Positions 48,297 to 58,043 are shown, counted from the stretch's first letter. The stretch is 64,000 nucleotides of DNA from Paludibacteraceae bacterium (GCA_016292775.1 JAEDFN010000004.1:1-64000), one strand, 5' to 3'. Translations and numbers: made by a program. The notes: generated from the letters alone by a model not told the origin.

Positions 48297-48905
48297 TTAT
48301 TTTTCAGTTGTTTCTATTTCTTTTTCTCGTTTAGCTTTCACAATTTTTTGTGAAGATTTGGAGAGGTTTTCCTCATCTTCCATAAAGCGTTTTATTTTGC
48401 GAATAGCATCTTCATATCCGGGAATTTGCACTTTCTCAAATAAGTTAACTTTTTGTGTAGTTTTTTTGCGTGCATATTCAAGGAGTTTGATTTTTTCAGC
48501 ACAAAACTCTTTTTCGATACCAATTTGAACCATCTTTTTTAATTCTGATAGTCCGTCGGCATACCATTTTGGTGAAGTAAATACGCTAAATGGTTTAATG
48601 GAATAAACAACCTCTTCCAATACCGGAACTCGCACTCCGGCAATCTTCTTAACGTCCATCTTTACATCTTCAACGCTGAGAAGGGTAGTGTCGAATTCAC
48701 CCCAAAGTGCTAACATCTTATCGTACGCACGGATTTTTTCCTCTAATTCAGATTCCAAACGTACTATATCATCCTTAGCTCGTTTCACCTCAAGTCGTAA
48801 CGCACTCTCTTTATTCTTTATGGTAGGCAGAGCGCGAACACGCATTTTAAGGTTCTTTTCCAAGCCTTGTAGCGATGTTTTGTTGTATTGAAATGTTATT
48901 GCCAT
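48297..48905 (-). CDS. ntpD: V/A-type ATPase subunit D (central shaft)
   Basis: A 202-residue, mostly coiled-coil protein (KMRVRALPTIKNKESALRLE, KTTQKVNLFEKVQIP), matching the rotating shaft subunit. The C-terminal tail is charged (KAKREKEIETTEK). It is 27 bases after ntpB and 11 before ntpI. Confidence 0.92.
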   Translation of the reverse strand: MAITFQYNKTSLQGLEKNLKMRVRALPTIKNKESALRLEVKRAKDDIVRLESELEEKIRAYDKMLALWGEFDTTLLSVEDVKMDVKKIAGVRVPVLEEVVYSIKPFSVFTSPKWYADGLSELKKMVQIGIEKEFCAEKIKLLEYARKKTTQKVNLFEKVQIPGYEDAIRKIKRFMEDEENLSKSSQKIVKAKREKEIETTEK

Positions 48906-48932
48906 ATTTATTTGATTGAAATATAACAGGAA

Positions 48933-50249
48933 TTATTTCCAGTATTTATCAATTAAATTCTGTTTAATATTTACCTCTTCCGGTTTGAAGTGGGTTTTGA
49001 ATAAAGACCAAGCAACATCTAGCATTTGAGTATTGTCGATATTTACGTCTATAGCCAAAAGTTGTTCTGAATAGTCTTTTGCAAATGCCAAAGCACGTTC
49101 ATCGTAATTAGTAAGGTCGAAACCGTTTTCGAGTTTTGTTTTAGCATTAGCGGCATCAGCATAAAGGCGTACTGCAGCATTCATTACTTGAGGGTGATCT
49201 TCTCTCGTTTTCTTTCCGGCAACAAGTTGTTTAAGACGAGAAAGAGAACGGAATGGATCGACGATAACTTTACCAACGTCAGAATCGCGGCGTAAGAATA
49301 ACTGACCTTCAGTGATATAACCTGTATTATCAGGGATAGCATGAGTAATATCTCCACCGGAAAGGGTAGTTACTGCAATAATGGTAATAGAACCACCTGC
49401 CGGGAATTGTACCGCTTTTTCGTAAATTTTTGCCAAGTCGGAATAAAGAGAACCCGGCATAGAATCTTTTGATGGAATTTGGTCCATACGGTTTGATACA
49501 ATAGCCAATGCATCAGCATAAGAGGTCATATCTGTCAACAATACCAATACTTTTTCATTCTTTTCTACAGCGAAAAATTCTGCTGCTGTCAGTGCCATAT
49601 CAGGGATAAGGAGACGCTCAACAGGTGGATTTTCTGTTGTATTTACAAAAGAAACAATACGGTCTAGAACTCCGGCATTGTTGAACACATTTTTAAAATA
49701 TAGGTAGTCATCATTAGTCAAACCCATACCACCTAATATAATCTTGTCGGCTTTTGCACGGAGTGCTACATTCGCCATAACTTGGTTGTATGGTTGGTCC
49801 GGATCTGCAAAGAATGGAATTTTTTGTCCGGAAACCAAAGTATTGTTTAAGTCAATACCTGCAATACCTGTTGATATTAATTCTGATGGTTGTTTGCGTC
49901 GTACCGGATTTACCGAAGGACCTCCAATTTCAACCTCAATACCTTCAATTTCAGGTCCTCCATCAATAGGATTACCAAAAGCGTTGAAGAATCTTCCCGC
50001 CAATTGGTCGCTTACTTTTAATGAAGGAGCTTTGCCTAGAAATATTACCTCTGCATTTGTTGGTATACCTTCTGTACCTTCAAACACTTGAAGTGTAATA
50101 TCATTACCCATAATTTTTACAACTTGGGCTAATCTACCATTAATAGTGGCCAATTCGTCATTACCTACACCTTCTGCTTTTAGAGAACAAGTAGCTTTTG
50201 TAATAGCAGTAATTTTTGTATAGATTTTTTGAAATGCTTTTGTTGCCAT
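48933..50249 (-). CDS. ntpB: V/A-type ATPase subunit B (non-catalytic)
   Basis: A 438-residue ATPase-fold subunit without a P-loop. Typical segments are GRFFNAFGNPIDGGPEIEG, STGIAGIDLNNTLVSGQKIPFF, LTDMTSYADALAIVSNRMDQIP and YITEGQLFLRRDSDVGK. It alternates with A in the catalytic hexamer. Confidence 0.94.
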   Translation of the reverse strand: MATKAFQKIYTKITAITKATCSLKAEGVGNDELATINGRLAQVVKIMGNDITLQVFEGTEGIPTNAEVIFLGKAPSLKVSDQLAGRFFNAFGNPIDGGPEIEGIEVEIGGPSVNPVRRKQPSELISTGIAGIDLNNTLVSGQKIPFFADPDQPYNQVMANVALRAKADKIILGGMGLTNDDYLYFKNVFNNAGVLDRIVSFVNTTENPPVERLLIPDMALTAAEFFAVEKNEKVLVLLTDMTSYADALAIVSNRMDQIPSKDSMPGSLYSDLAKIYEKAVQFPAGGSITIIAVTTLSGGDITHAIPDNTGYITEGQLFLRRDSDVGKVIVDPFRSLSRLKQLVAGKKTREDHPQVMNAAVRLYADAANAKTKLENGFDLTNYDERALAFAKDYSEQLLAIDVNIDNTQMLDVAWSLFKTHFKPEEVNIKQNLIDKYWK

Positions 50250-50294
50250 ATTTTTTAATGTGTTATTTATCTGTTATTAAAAAATTCGGAATAT

Positions 50295-52046
50295 TTACTC
50301 TTGCTCTTTTAGCAGTTCATTAAGCTTAGTAAGGTATTCTTCGAATTGAGGAGAATGGAATTCGCTGTAATTCATTTGTTTGCAAATGTTAATAATGCGT
50401 TTGAAATAGTCCATTACATCGAGGAAAGTTTCGAAATTAAACTCTTTATTACAAATGTCCATTACTAAATTCAGCATATATTCTTGACGTTCCAACGGAC
50501 ATACCGAATCAATTTTATCAAACGCATCTTGCTGTAATATCACAAAGTCTATTACCTCGGATTTCCAGAAAGTAACGTGGTAGTCAACAGGTACGCCATC
50601 ATCACCAAGAATGTTGATTTGTTCTTGAACCTCTTTACCACGTTGTAGCAAAGTTTTCATTTGATTTACTTTACCAATCCAGTCACCTTTTATCTTTGTT
50701 TTAATATATTCTTCAAATTCAGGGTATTCGATATATTTAGAATAACTATCGATAGGGTTAACCGCAGGGTATCTTTTTCTATCAGCACGGTTTTGCTCCA
50801 AAGCATAGAAGCAGCGAGCTGCTTTCTTAGTGCCTTCAGTAACAGGCTCTTTTAAGTTACCGCCTGCAGGAGAAACAGTACCGATAAAGGTAATAGATCC
50901 GGTAGCACCATTCTTTAAATAAACAAAACCTGCGCGACTATAGAATGCACCGATAATTGCGGAAAGGTCCATAGGGAATGCATCTTGACCCGGCAACTCT
51001 TCCATTCTATTACTCATCTCACGAAGAGCTTGTGCCCAACGAGAAGTAGAATCGGCCATCAACAACACCTTCAATCCCATTGCTCTATAATATTCAGCAA
51101 TTGTCATTGCTGTATATACTGATGCTTCACGAGAAGCTACCGGCATGTTTGATGTATTTGCGATAATTATAGTTCTTTCCATCAATTTTCTACCGGTATG
51201 AGGGTCTTCCAATTCAGGGAACTCTACAAATATCTCTACAACCTCATTAGCACGCTCACCACAAGCAGCCATAATAACGATGTCGGCATCAGCTTGTTTA
51301 GAAATGGCGTGTTGAAGTACGGTTTTTCCTGTTCCGAAAGGTCCCGGAATAAATCCTGTACCACCTTCAACAATAGGGTTTGCAGTATCAATAGTACGAA
51401 CGCCGGTCTCTAAAAGTCTGAAAGGACGTGGTTTTTCAGTATGAACAAGAATAGGCTTTTTTACAGGCCATTTTTGAATCATATTTATTTCGTAATCTTT
51501 ACCATCGGCATCTGTTATTACAGCGATAGTATCAGTAACTTTATATTCACCTTCTGCAACAACAGATTTAACGGTGTAAGATCCTTCCATTACAAAAGGA
51601 ACCATTATTTTATGAGGTTGGTGATTTTCAATAACTTCACCCAACCATGAAGCGGCTTCTACTATATCTCCTGCTTTTGCCAATGGTTTGAAACCCCAAA
51701 GTCGCTCGGTATCAAGAGGAAAATTATACTCGCCTCGTTTTAAAAATACACCGGTCAATTTATCCAAGTCATTCTGTAATCCATCGTAGTTTCTGGATAG
51801 CATTCCCGGACCTAATGTAACTTCCAGCATATGACCGGTAAATTCCACTTCGGCTCCAACTTTCAGTCCTCTAGTACTTTCAAATACTTGTACGAATACA
51901 TTGTCCCCATTTATCTTTAATACTTCGGCCATCAATCTGATGTCACCTAAAGATATATAGCATATTTCATTTTGAGATACAGGCCCATCTGCATATACTG
52001 TTACAAGGTTTGATATTATACCTTTTACAATTCCTTTTGTTGCCAT
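50295..52046 (-). CDS. ntpA: V/A-type ATPase subunit A (catalytic)
   Basis: A 583-residue catalytic subunit. The P-loop reads GPFGTGKT, the glutamate region is AACGERANEVVEIF, and MADSTSRWAQALREMSNRM and SPAGGNLKEPVTE are diagnostic. The V/A-type non-homologous bulge lies before the P-loop. It hydrolyses or makes ATP depending on the ion gradient. Confidence 0.95.
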   Translation of the reverse strand: MATKGIVKGIISNLVTVYADGPVSQNEICYISLGDIRLMAEVLKINGDNVFVQVFESTRGLKVGAEVEFTGHMLEVTLGPGMLSRNYDGLQNDLDKLTGVFLKRGEYNFPLDTERLWGFKPLAKAGDIVEAASWLGEVIENHQPHKIMVPFVMEGSYTVKSVVAEGEYKVTDTIAVITDADGKDYEINMIQKWPVKKPILVHTEKPRPFRLLETGVRTIDTANPIVEGGTGFIPGPFGTGKTVLQHAISKQADADIVIMAACGERANEVVEIFVEFPELEDPHTGRKLMERTIIIANTSNMPVASREASVYTAMTIAEYYRAMGLKVLLMADSTSRWAQALREMSNRMEELPGQDAFPMDLSAIIGAFYSRAGFVYLKNGATGSITFIGTVSPAGGNLKEPVTEGTKKAARCFYALEQNRADRKRYPAVNPIDSYSKYIEYPEFEEYIKTKIKGDWIGKVNQMKTLLQRGKEVQEQINILGDDGVPVDYHVTFWKSEVIDFVILQQDAFDKIDSVCPLERQEYMLNLVMDICNKEFNFETFLDVMDYFKRIINICKQMNYSEFHSPQFEEYLTKLNELLKEQE

Positions 52047-52060
52047 TATATCATTATATA

Positions 52061-52894
52061 TTATTTGAATTTAACATCTTTTTTAAGGTCATTAATCATA
52101 GACCTGAATATTTCAGCTCCATGCTCTTGTGAGAGATTATCCCATCTGTGCATGATTTCTGCTTTTAACCAAAATGCAAAAATTTTTTCTACAGAGAAAT
52201 TAGTATAAAATGAGTTGTCTACAAGCCATTCCCATTTTAATAAATCAATTCTTTTCTCTTTTTCCAATAAATTGGTAGTCTCTGATATATTGATTAATTT
52301 ATCGATATATTCTACTTCAGATTTTAAATTAAAATCTTTTGCGTTTGGGTTCATTTTTATAGTGTCAACAACAATGTTATCGCCTACTAATGCTGATTTG
52401 ATATCCCAATTATATTTTCTGCAAGTCAATGCAGTTAAAATATTGTTGAGATTAAGGTTGAATGAAAACCAATTGCGCACAAATTTGTTTTTACAACTCA
52501 TACCATATTGGTAGTATAAAGCGGAAAGATGCTCTTGAGGAAAAACAATTTTAGATTCTTCTTGTTTGAAGTATTTATAAAATTCAAGAATATAAGGGAG
52601 AATACGCTTATCTTTTGCAGGATTCAGCTCGTTACTTTCTTCAATAATTCTAATAATATCAAGCCAATCTTCGCGTGTTAAAGTACCAAGTGGATTTATT
52701 TCGGCCTGTTTATCTTTTAATAGTGATAGCAGATTGTCGTTATCATATCTATTTCTCAGAATATTAAAAACACGTAAATCTCCGCATGAAAGCATAGGGG
52801 AGAGATCGTCGATAATACTCTGTAATGTCGGTACCGATTTTAGATTATCAATCTGTAAATCAGCCATTCCTGCTATGTAATAATAATAATTCAT
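52061..52894 (-). CDS. DUF2764 protein of the V/A-ATPase operon
   Basis: A 277-residue helical cytoplasmic protein of DUF2764, a family found next to V-type ATPase genes in Bacteroidota, Chlamydiae and spirochaetes. No canonical subunit C (d-type socket), F or G gene is in this operon. Its place between E and A, and its mostly helical make-up (LKDKQAEINPLGTLTREDWL, KEKRIDLLKWEWLVDNSFYT), make it the likely stand-in for subunit C; that is inference. Confidence 0.82.
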   Translation of the reverse strand: MNYYYYIAGMADLQIDNLKSVPTLQSIIDDLSPMLSCGDLRVFNILRNRYDNDNLLSLLKDKQAEINPLGTLTREDWLDIIRIIEESNELNPAKDKRILPYILEFYKYFKQEESKIVFPQEHLSALYYQYGMSCKNKFVRNWFSFNLNLNNILTALTCRKYNWDIKSALVGDNIVVDTIKMNPNAKDFNLKSEVEYIDKLINISETTNLLEKEKRIDLLKWEWLVDNSFYTNFSVEKIFAFWLKAEIMHRWDNLSQEHGAEIFRSMINDLKKDVKFK

Positions 52895-52900
52895 TGCTTA

Positions 52901-53494
52901 TTAATTAAATAGCATATCAACTAATTTCGGACGAAGGAATTCTTTGAAATATTCAATAAATTCATTTTCTCCAAAAGCAACTTTAAATCCGTTATTGACA
53001 GGGGAAATAGTAAAGTCTGTTTTTAAACCTTTAACTTCTTTTATTGTAACACCGTTATTAAGAAGGTTTTTCGTATTTGCAATAAAATAATCTTCTAATG
53101 ATTTTGCATCTTTAGCCTCTATTACAACATCTCCGTTTGCTACCCATTTTGATGCTATATCGGAAATGATTGATTGCATAAATTGCTTATCATCTAAGGC
53201 TGCATTAACCGCGGCAGAAGATATTTTATCCGAAATGATATTCGTAATCTCACTTTTTAGTGCGTTAAGAGATTGATTTGTATATAATTTCAATTCGGAT
53301 TTTGTGTTTTTTTCTAATTCTTTTGCTTGTTTTTCGGCATCAGCTAAAATTTTTTCAGCTTCCGATTTTGCTTGAGCAATGATTTTTTCTGCATCTTCTG
53401 AAGCTTTAGAGATAATTTCTTTTGCTTCATTTTTGCCTTTTTCCACCCCTTCGAGGTAGATTTTATCGGTTAATTCTTGAAGTTTATTATTCAT
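52901..53494 (-). CDS. ntpE: V/A-type ATPase subunit E (peripheral stalk)
   Basis: A 197-residue protein. Residues 1-90 form a long Ala/Glu/Lys helix (EIISKASEDAEKIIAQAKSE), and the rest is an alpha/beta head. It is the first gene of the ATPase operon, with its own leader upstream. There is no separate subunit G/H gene to partner it in the stalk. Confidence 0.88.
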   Translation of the reverse strand: MNNKLQELTDKIYLEGVEKGKNEAKEIISKASEDAEKIIAQAKSEAEKILADAEKQAKELEKNTKSELKLYTNQSLNALKSEITNIISDKISSAAVNAALDDKQFMQSIISDIASKWVANGDVVIEAKDAKSLEDYFIANTKNLLNNGVTIKEVKGLKTDFTISPVNNGFKVAFGENEFIEYFKEFLRPKLVDMLFN

Positions 53495-53575
53495 AACTAG
53501 TATAATATAAATACGTTAGGTTAACATAAAAGTCAAAAAGCACCATCTCTGCAAAATGGCACTTATAATGCACCG

Positions 53576-53583
53576 CAAATTTA
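53576..53583 (-). promoter_or_regulatory. -7 box for the V/A-ATPase operon
   Basis: The minus strand reads TAAATTTG, about 80 bases before the ntpE ATG. The leader holds an imperfect hairpin (53540-53562) followed by TTTTT and then TTAACCT (53524-53518). Confidence 0.45.
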
Positions 53584-53625
53584 ATAAAAATATTTTATAG
53601 AATGACTATATTTACTAAAAAAGAT

Positions 53626-54921
53626 TTATTTCTTTTTTGAAGTAAATAAATGGTTGAATTTATATACTAAAATGACGTATAATCTGTTGTTACCCACAAG
53701 GTGTGTATTGAATACGGTATAGTCGGGATTCAATTCTCCATAATGAACGCCGGTATATTCATATTCCAAACCAACGTTTAAGTTATTATTATATTGGTAA
53801 GTCACAGATGGAGCAATACGGAAAATATCATCAAAATTGGCATTTCCTCTAAAATAAACTTTTTCCGGTATCAAATTTTTAGATGCTCCCAAATTTTTGA
53901 TATATCCTCCTAATATTGTTGAAGTTATAGCATGTTTATTTTTTGCATAAGTGTAAGATAATGTGGCCCATGTTGATGATTGATAGATAGGTGAATATTC
54001 GTATGAAACAGCATCAGGTAATAAATTTGAAGCACCATAACCCGACATCATCAATAGGTGCCCCATGTTTCCACCATATACACTCTTTGCTTTAAAATCA
54101 AATCCTTTATTTGTTAGTTGTAGAAATAATTGCGTACAATAAGAAGAAGCTCTATCGGTTACAGTAAAAATGTTTCCCAATTCATCCGTAAAATTTTTTC
54201 TTGGTGAAATATTTAGATATTCAATTCCGGCACCAATTTTAACAAATTTATTTTTGTATGATAAACCGAAATAAAATTCCGGCAACCCTTTAAATATTTG
54301 ATAGTTTGTAGAGTTTCCTTCAGGCCCCGGAGATGGATATTGCAGTTGATAAATTGCTGCAGCTGAAATAGTAAAGTTGTTTATCAGTGCATTATATCTT
54401 AATTGTGGAGCTCTGGAAAAAGGATTAAAAGGGGCTCCTGTATTTAAAGAAACTATCGAAGGGATTAATTCACCGGTCATTGGATGCCAAGTTTGCCCTG
54501 TAATTATATTATGGTGTTTCCAATTTAAAGATACAAAGGCTTGTCTTATTCTAAATAATGTGATATAATTTGCAGCTCCACAAAAGTCGGTCTCTATTTT
54601 TGCTGAAATTTGAAAGTTATTTGAATATACCGGTGATGTGAAATTAAAACCAAATCTGGTAGTTACAGCCAATAAGCGGGTAGAGTATACTGCATTAAGA
54701 TCCTTGCCATTGGCAGAGAATTGCCGGTCATAAGGAATGAAATAGAATAATTCGCCTACTGCCGCTATCGATTTTCTACTGTCAAATGTAAAATCATTTC
54801 TTACAAAACCATATATCTCGTATTTGTATAGAGAGTCTATATTTAAATTATTTTCCTCTGCAGATATATTGCATACTAATAAAAAAAGCAAGATAACAGG
54901 CAATAATAATTTGTTTTTCAT
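53626..54921 (-). CDS. Outer-membrane porin-like beta-barrel protein (DcaP-type)
   Basis: A 431-residue protein with a signal peptide (cleavage near CNISA-EE), then alternating short amphipathic strands across the whole length (YEIYGFVRNDFTFD, FRIRQAFVSLNWKHHNIITGQTWHPM), ending in strands with aromatic residues (LYVILVYKFNHLF). This fits a DcaP-like trimeric porin. The ligand is unknown. It has its own promoter and is separated from the ATPase operon by its promoter and leader. Confidence 0.75.
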   Translation of the reverse strand: MKNKLLLPVILLFLLVCNISAEENNLNIDSLYKYEIYGFVRNDFTFDSRKSIAAVGELFYFIPYDRQFSANGKDLNAVYSTRLLAVTTRFGFNFTSPVYSNNFQISAKIETDFCGAANYITLFRIRQAFVSLNWKHHNIITGQTWHPMTGELIPSIVSLNTGAPFNPFSRAPQLRYNALINNFTISAAAIYQLQYPSPGPEGNSTNYQIFKGLPEFYFGLSYKNKFVKIGAGIEYLNISPRKNFTDELGNIFTVTDRASSYCTQLFLQLTNKGFDFKAKSVYGGNMGHLLMMSGYGASNLLPDAVSYEYSPIYQSSTWATLSYTYAKNKHAITSTILGGYIKNLGASKNLIPEKVYFRGNANFDDIFRIAPSVTYQYNNNLNVGLEYEYTGVHYGELNPDYTVFNTHLVGNNRLYVILVYKFNHLFTSKKK

Positions 54922-54968
54922 TGTCTATGTATTGATTTAAGGATAGTTATTAATTATTTTATTTTTTG

Positions 54969-55000
54969 CAAAGTTATATTTAATAATTTATTTATACAAG
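54969..55000 (-). promoter_or_regulatory. Predicted porin gene promoter
   Basis: On the minus strand CTTG (55000-54997), a 20-base spacer and TAACTTTG (54976-54969); the ATG is 47 bases downstream. Confidence 0.6.
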
Positions 55001-55034
55001 AAAAGAGACCAAATATTACTATCCGGTCCCTTTC
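55001..55034 (-). terminator. Probable terminator after the PspC/DUF2807 gene
   Basis: On the minus strand GAAAGGGACC and GGTCTCTTTT form a 10-bp stem with one G-U pair and a 14-base loop; the T-run is in the 3' arm. It lies 26 bases beyond the gene stop and next to the porin promoter. Confidence 0.55.
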
Positions 55035-55060
55035 TTGATAAAAGTATGTTATGAAAAAAA

Positions 55061-56716
55061 TTATTTATTATATGGCTTTGCAGTACCTCCTGAGGAGACG
55101 TTAATTATTTTATACGAGCAGTTTTTATTGTATTTCACAACACCGCTTGATGTTGAGATTATATATAAAGAGTCACCTCTTGCAGTAATTTTAGCTGCGG
55201 AAGAAGAGAGAATACTGCTATTAATACATTGCATATTTTTTGTATTTATATCTGCAGCTGATGATGAATTTAAATACGAACATTTTGCCTTGCCGGATAA
55301 ATTGATTTCGGCAGAAGATGATGCTTCTACATAAAGAGTATCACATTCAATATTCAAGTTAATAATACCGGCGGAGTTTGATCTTATTTTTAAATTCTTT
55401 ACCAATAAAGGAGTATCGCTTGTATTTGTAATTGATCCGGCGGAAGAAGTACTGATATCGTCAATTGTATCTGAATAGTGAATTACCACTTTGTTATCAT
55501 CGTAAAAATTATAGTGTGATTGTGAATTCAAAGAAACATATAATGTGTTTTTAGAAGTATCCAAATTAATATTTCTCAGGTAATTTTCATTACCTATAAT
55601 TTCTACGAAATTTAAAGAGTCTTTTTCCAAGTATGCAGATACTCCGGAAGATATTTTTATACTATTGTACTGAACATTATTAAGCTTCTCTTCCGTATAA
55701 ATATTTTTATTTTTTTCAAAATATCTATTGTAAATAAATGGTTTGAAATCGTGTTTGAAGAATAAAGTCAAAGAAATGATAAGTGCAATAATCCATACTA
55801 TACTGTTAATCCACAAGAATTTAATATATCCATTATTTTTACTGTTATTACGTTTAAAGATTTGAATAATACTTACGATAATCATTAATATCGGAAGTAT
55901 TGCAGTTAGAATTAAGGATATAACAAAAATAATAGTATCTGAAGTAGGAATTGCCATGCCCGGGAATGAATAATGCCCGAAAATTATGGATAATGATACA
56001 ACAATTAACAAACCGAGAACGCCGATAAGCACAGAGCAGAAGATTACACCAATAATAATGGCGAAAATTTTCATTAGTATTTTAAAAAAATTACCGAATG
56101 CACTACCTATAGAAGAAACATTATTCTTTATATCCATCTTATTGATATACTCTTTGATATTCTCAATAGAGGGTTCTATTCCTTGCATTTCAAGTTTTTG
56201 AGATGTAGTTTTTGCAGCGGGACATATTATCCATAATATTACATATATCACCACCATCCATGAATAACTGAGAATAGTTAGAAGAATAAAAATTAATCTG
56301 ATTATAGATACGTCAATACCTATATAAGAAGCTAATCCTGCTGCTACACCACCAAATATTTGGTTGTCAACATCTCTGTAAAATTTTCTATGTTTCTTTT
56401 TGTTTTTAGAATTATTGGATTTTGATTCATTTTCGGAATTATCTTCTATATCGTTTTCGTCATCAAATTGATTCGGATTACCAAGAGTACTGATTACATA
56501 ATCCACATCTTCCAAGGTAACTACAGTTCGATTTTTATTCAGTCTTTCAGTAAAAATCTCAGCAATCCTTGTTTCTACGTCTGAAATAATTTCTCTATCA
56601 CTTTCATCTTTGAAATGTTCGGATAATTTATGCAAATATGTTTGCAATTTATTATACGCATCTTCATCGATAGTGAATACTAATCCGCTGAGGTTTATTG
56701 ATAATGTTTTTTTCAT
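55061..56716 (-). CDS. PspC-domain / DUF2807 membrane protein
   Basis: A 551-residue protein in three parts: a cytosolic N-terminal segment (1 to about 105), a PspC domain (RDVDNQIFGGVAAGLASYIG, then a membrane helix ending in WIICPAA), further helices (about 205-320), and a C-terminal beta-helix-like DUF2807 region rich in Ser/Asn (LYVEASSSAEINLSG, SAAKITARGDSLYI). It is 7 bases after the PadR-family gene. PspC proteins are linked to envelope stress; the role here is inferred from context. Confidence 0.85.
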   Translation of the reverse strand: MKKTLSINLSGLVFTIDEDAYNKLQTYLHKLSEHFKDESDREIISDVETRIAEIFTERLNKNRTVVTLEDVDYVISTLGNPNQFDDENDIEDNSENESKSNNSKNKKKHRKFYRDVDNQIFGGVAAGLASYIGIDVSIIRLIFILLTILSYSWMVVIYVILWIICPAAKTTSQKLEMQGIEPSIENIKEYINKMDIKNNVSSIGSAFGNFFKILMKIFAIIIGVIFCSVLIGVLGLLIVVSLSIIFGHYSFPGMAIPTSDTIIFVISLILTAILPILMIIVSIIQIFKRNNSKNNGYIKFLWINSIVWIIALIISLTLFFKHDFKPFIYNRYFEKNKNIYTEEKLNNVQYNSIKISSGVSAYLEKDSLNFVEIIGNENYLRNINLDTSKNTLYVSLNSQSHYNFYDDNKVVIHYSDTIDDISTSSAGSITNTSDTPLLVKNLKIRSNSAGIINLNIECDTLYVEASSSAEINLSGKAKCSYLNSSSAADINTKNMQCINSSILSSSAAKITARGDSLYIISTSSGVVKYNKNCSYKIINVSSGGTAKPYNK

Positions 56717-56723
56717 TGTTAAA

Positions 56724-57107
56724 TTATTTATTTATGTTTATTATTTTTTCGTTATCTATAGTAGGTTCTGAAATCGGGTTTTCTTTTACGTAATCTACAA
56801 TATAGCATATCTCACTCCATGCTGCATCAAGTTCTTTTAAAAATTCATTCCCTTTTTCTGTTAGGTGATAATATTTTCTAGGAGGACCTGATGATGATTC
56901 TACCCAAGTGTAGTTTAGTAATTCATTATTCTTTAACCGAGTAAGGATAGGGTACAATGTACCTTCTACAATAATAAATTTTCCTTTTTTCAGTGCATTT
57001 ATTATGTCTGATGCATAAGCTTGGTTATTTCTTAGTGTAAGAAGAATACAATACTCCAAAAATCCTTTTCGCATTTGTGATTTAACATTGTCAGCTTGTA
57101 TTTTCAT
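56724..57107 (-). CDS. PadR-family transcriptional regulator
   Basis: A 127-residue winged-helix protein (RKGFLEYCILLTLRNNQAYA, EGTLYPILTRLKNNELLNY, GPPRKYYHLTEKGNEFL). The EGTLYPxLxRL and RKYYxLTxxG segments are PadR hallmarks. It is cotranscribed with the membrane protein downstream and probably controls that operon. Confidence 0.93.
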   Translation of the reverse strand: MKIQADNVKSQMRKGFLEYCILLTLRNNQAYASDIINALKKGKFIIVEGTLYPILTRLKNNELLNYTWVESSSGPPRKYYHLTEKGNEFLKELDAAWSEICYIVDYVKENPISEPTIDNEKIININK

Positions 57108-57137
57108 TATTCTATTATTTTAAATAATTTCTCGATG

Positions 57138-57169
57138 CAAATGTATTTACTTTTATTGTACTATGCAAT
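57138..57169 (-). promoter_or_regulatory. Predicted PadR-PspC operon promoter
   Basis: On the minus strand ATTG (57169-57166), a 20-base spacer, TACATTTG (57145-57138); the ATG at 57107 is 30 bases downstream. Nearly adjacent to the divergent Crp gene promoter. Confidence 0.65.
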
Positions 57170-57312
57170 ACATAATACTATATTTAACTAAATATTAACA
57201 TTGTGGAATGTTTTTTAATAAAATAATAATCAAATTAATTGAATAATTGGTAAATAACTGCTATTTTATATATAATTTTCGAGAATGATGATGTTATTAT
57301 AAATAATAATTG

Positions 57313-57320
57313 TACCTTTG
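57313..57320 (+). promoter_or_regulatory. -7 box for the Crp-family gene
   Basis: TACCTTTG, 24 bases before the ATG at 57345. The -33 position is not well conserved. The gap 57108-57344 holds the two divergent promoters and otherwise A/T-rich sequence. Confidence 0.5.
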
Positions 57321-57344
57321 TGGTTAGAAAAATAACAAGAAAAA

Positions 57345-58043
57345 ATGAAAGAAATGATTAAAAATATTTCGCCTATTGACGAAATATCAGATATTTGGAA
57401 GCCTCTTACATATGAAGAGAGAATCTATTTACGAGAGAATACAAAATTCTTGGAATTCAAGAAGAACGAGTATATTTATCGTGATGGAGAGATGCCGGAA
57501 TATATGTTTTTTTTGTTAGAAGGTCATGTAAAAATATATAGAGAAGGTGTATGTGGAAGGCAACAATTATTACGAATAATTTGTCCAAAAAATCTCTTTG
57601 GTTACAGAGCATATTTTTCCAATTCAAGATATGTGGCTACTGCAGTAGGCATAGATAATGTTAGTTTATATGCTGTGCCTCTATCTGTATTTAAGCAGAT
57701 AATTGAGTCGAACAATAAACTTTCGGTCTATTTTATCGGTTTACTTTCTCAAGAATTAGCCATTGCCGATATGCGGCTTGTCAGTTTAACACAAAAGCAT
57801 GTTAGAGGAAGATTGGCAGAAACAATTTTAAAATTAATAGAAATTTACGGCATTGATCCTAATACGAAAAATATAAACGGTTATTTATCGAGAGAAGACT
57901 TGGCAGGATATGCAAATATGACTGCTTCTAATGCAATCCGTACCCTTTCCAGTTTTGATTCTGAAAATTTATTAGAGGTTAATGGTAAAAGAATTAGGGT
58001 ATTGGATATTGACCAACTAACAAAAATCAGCCAACAGGGTTAA
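57345..58043 (+). CDS. Crp/Fnr-family transcriptional regulator
   Basis: A 232-residue regulator: cyclic-nucleotide-binding fold (about 20-140: EYIYRDGEMPEYMFFLLEG, GYRAYFSNSRYVATAVG) and Crp-type helix-turn-helix (GYLSREDLAGYANMTASNAI). There are no N-terminal cysteines for an Fnr cluster. The effector is unknown. The stop overlaps the ATG of the TPR gene (TAATG), so translation is coupled. Confidence 0.9.
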   Translation: MKEMIKNISPIDEISDIWKPLTYEERIYLRENTKFLEFKKNEYIYRDGEMPEYMFFLLEGHVKIYREGVCGRQQLLRIICPKNLFGYRAYFSNSRYVATAVGIDNVSLYAVPLSVFKQIIESNNKLSVYFIGLLSQELAIADMRLVSLTQKHVRGRLAETILKLIEIYGIDPNTKNINGYLSREDLAGYANMTASNAIRTLSSFDSENLLEVNGKRIRVLDIDQLTKISQQG

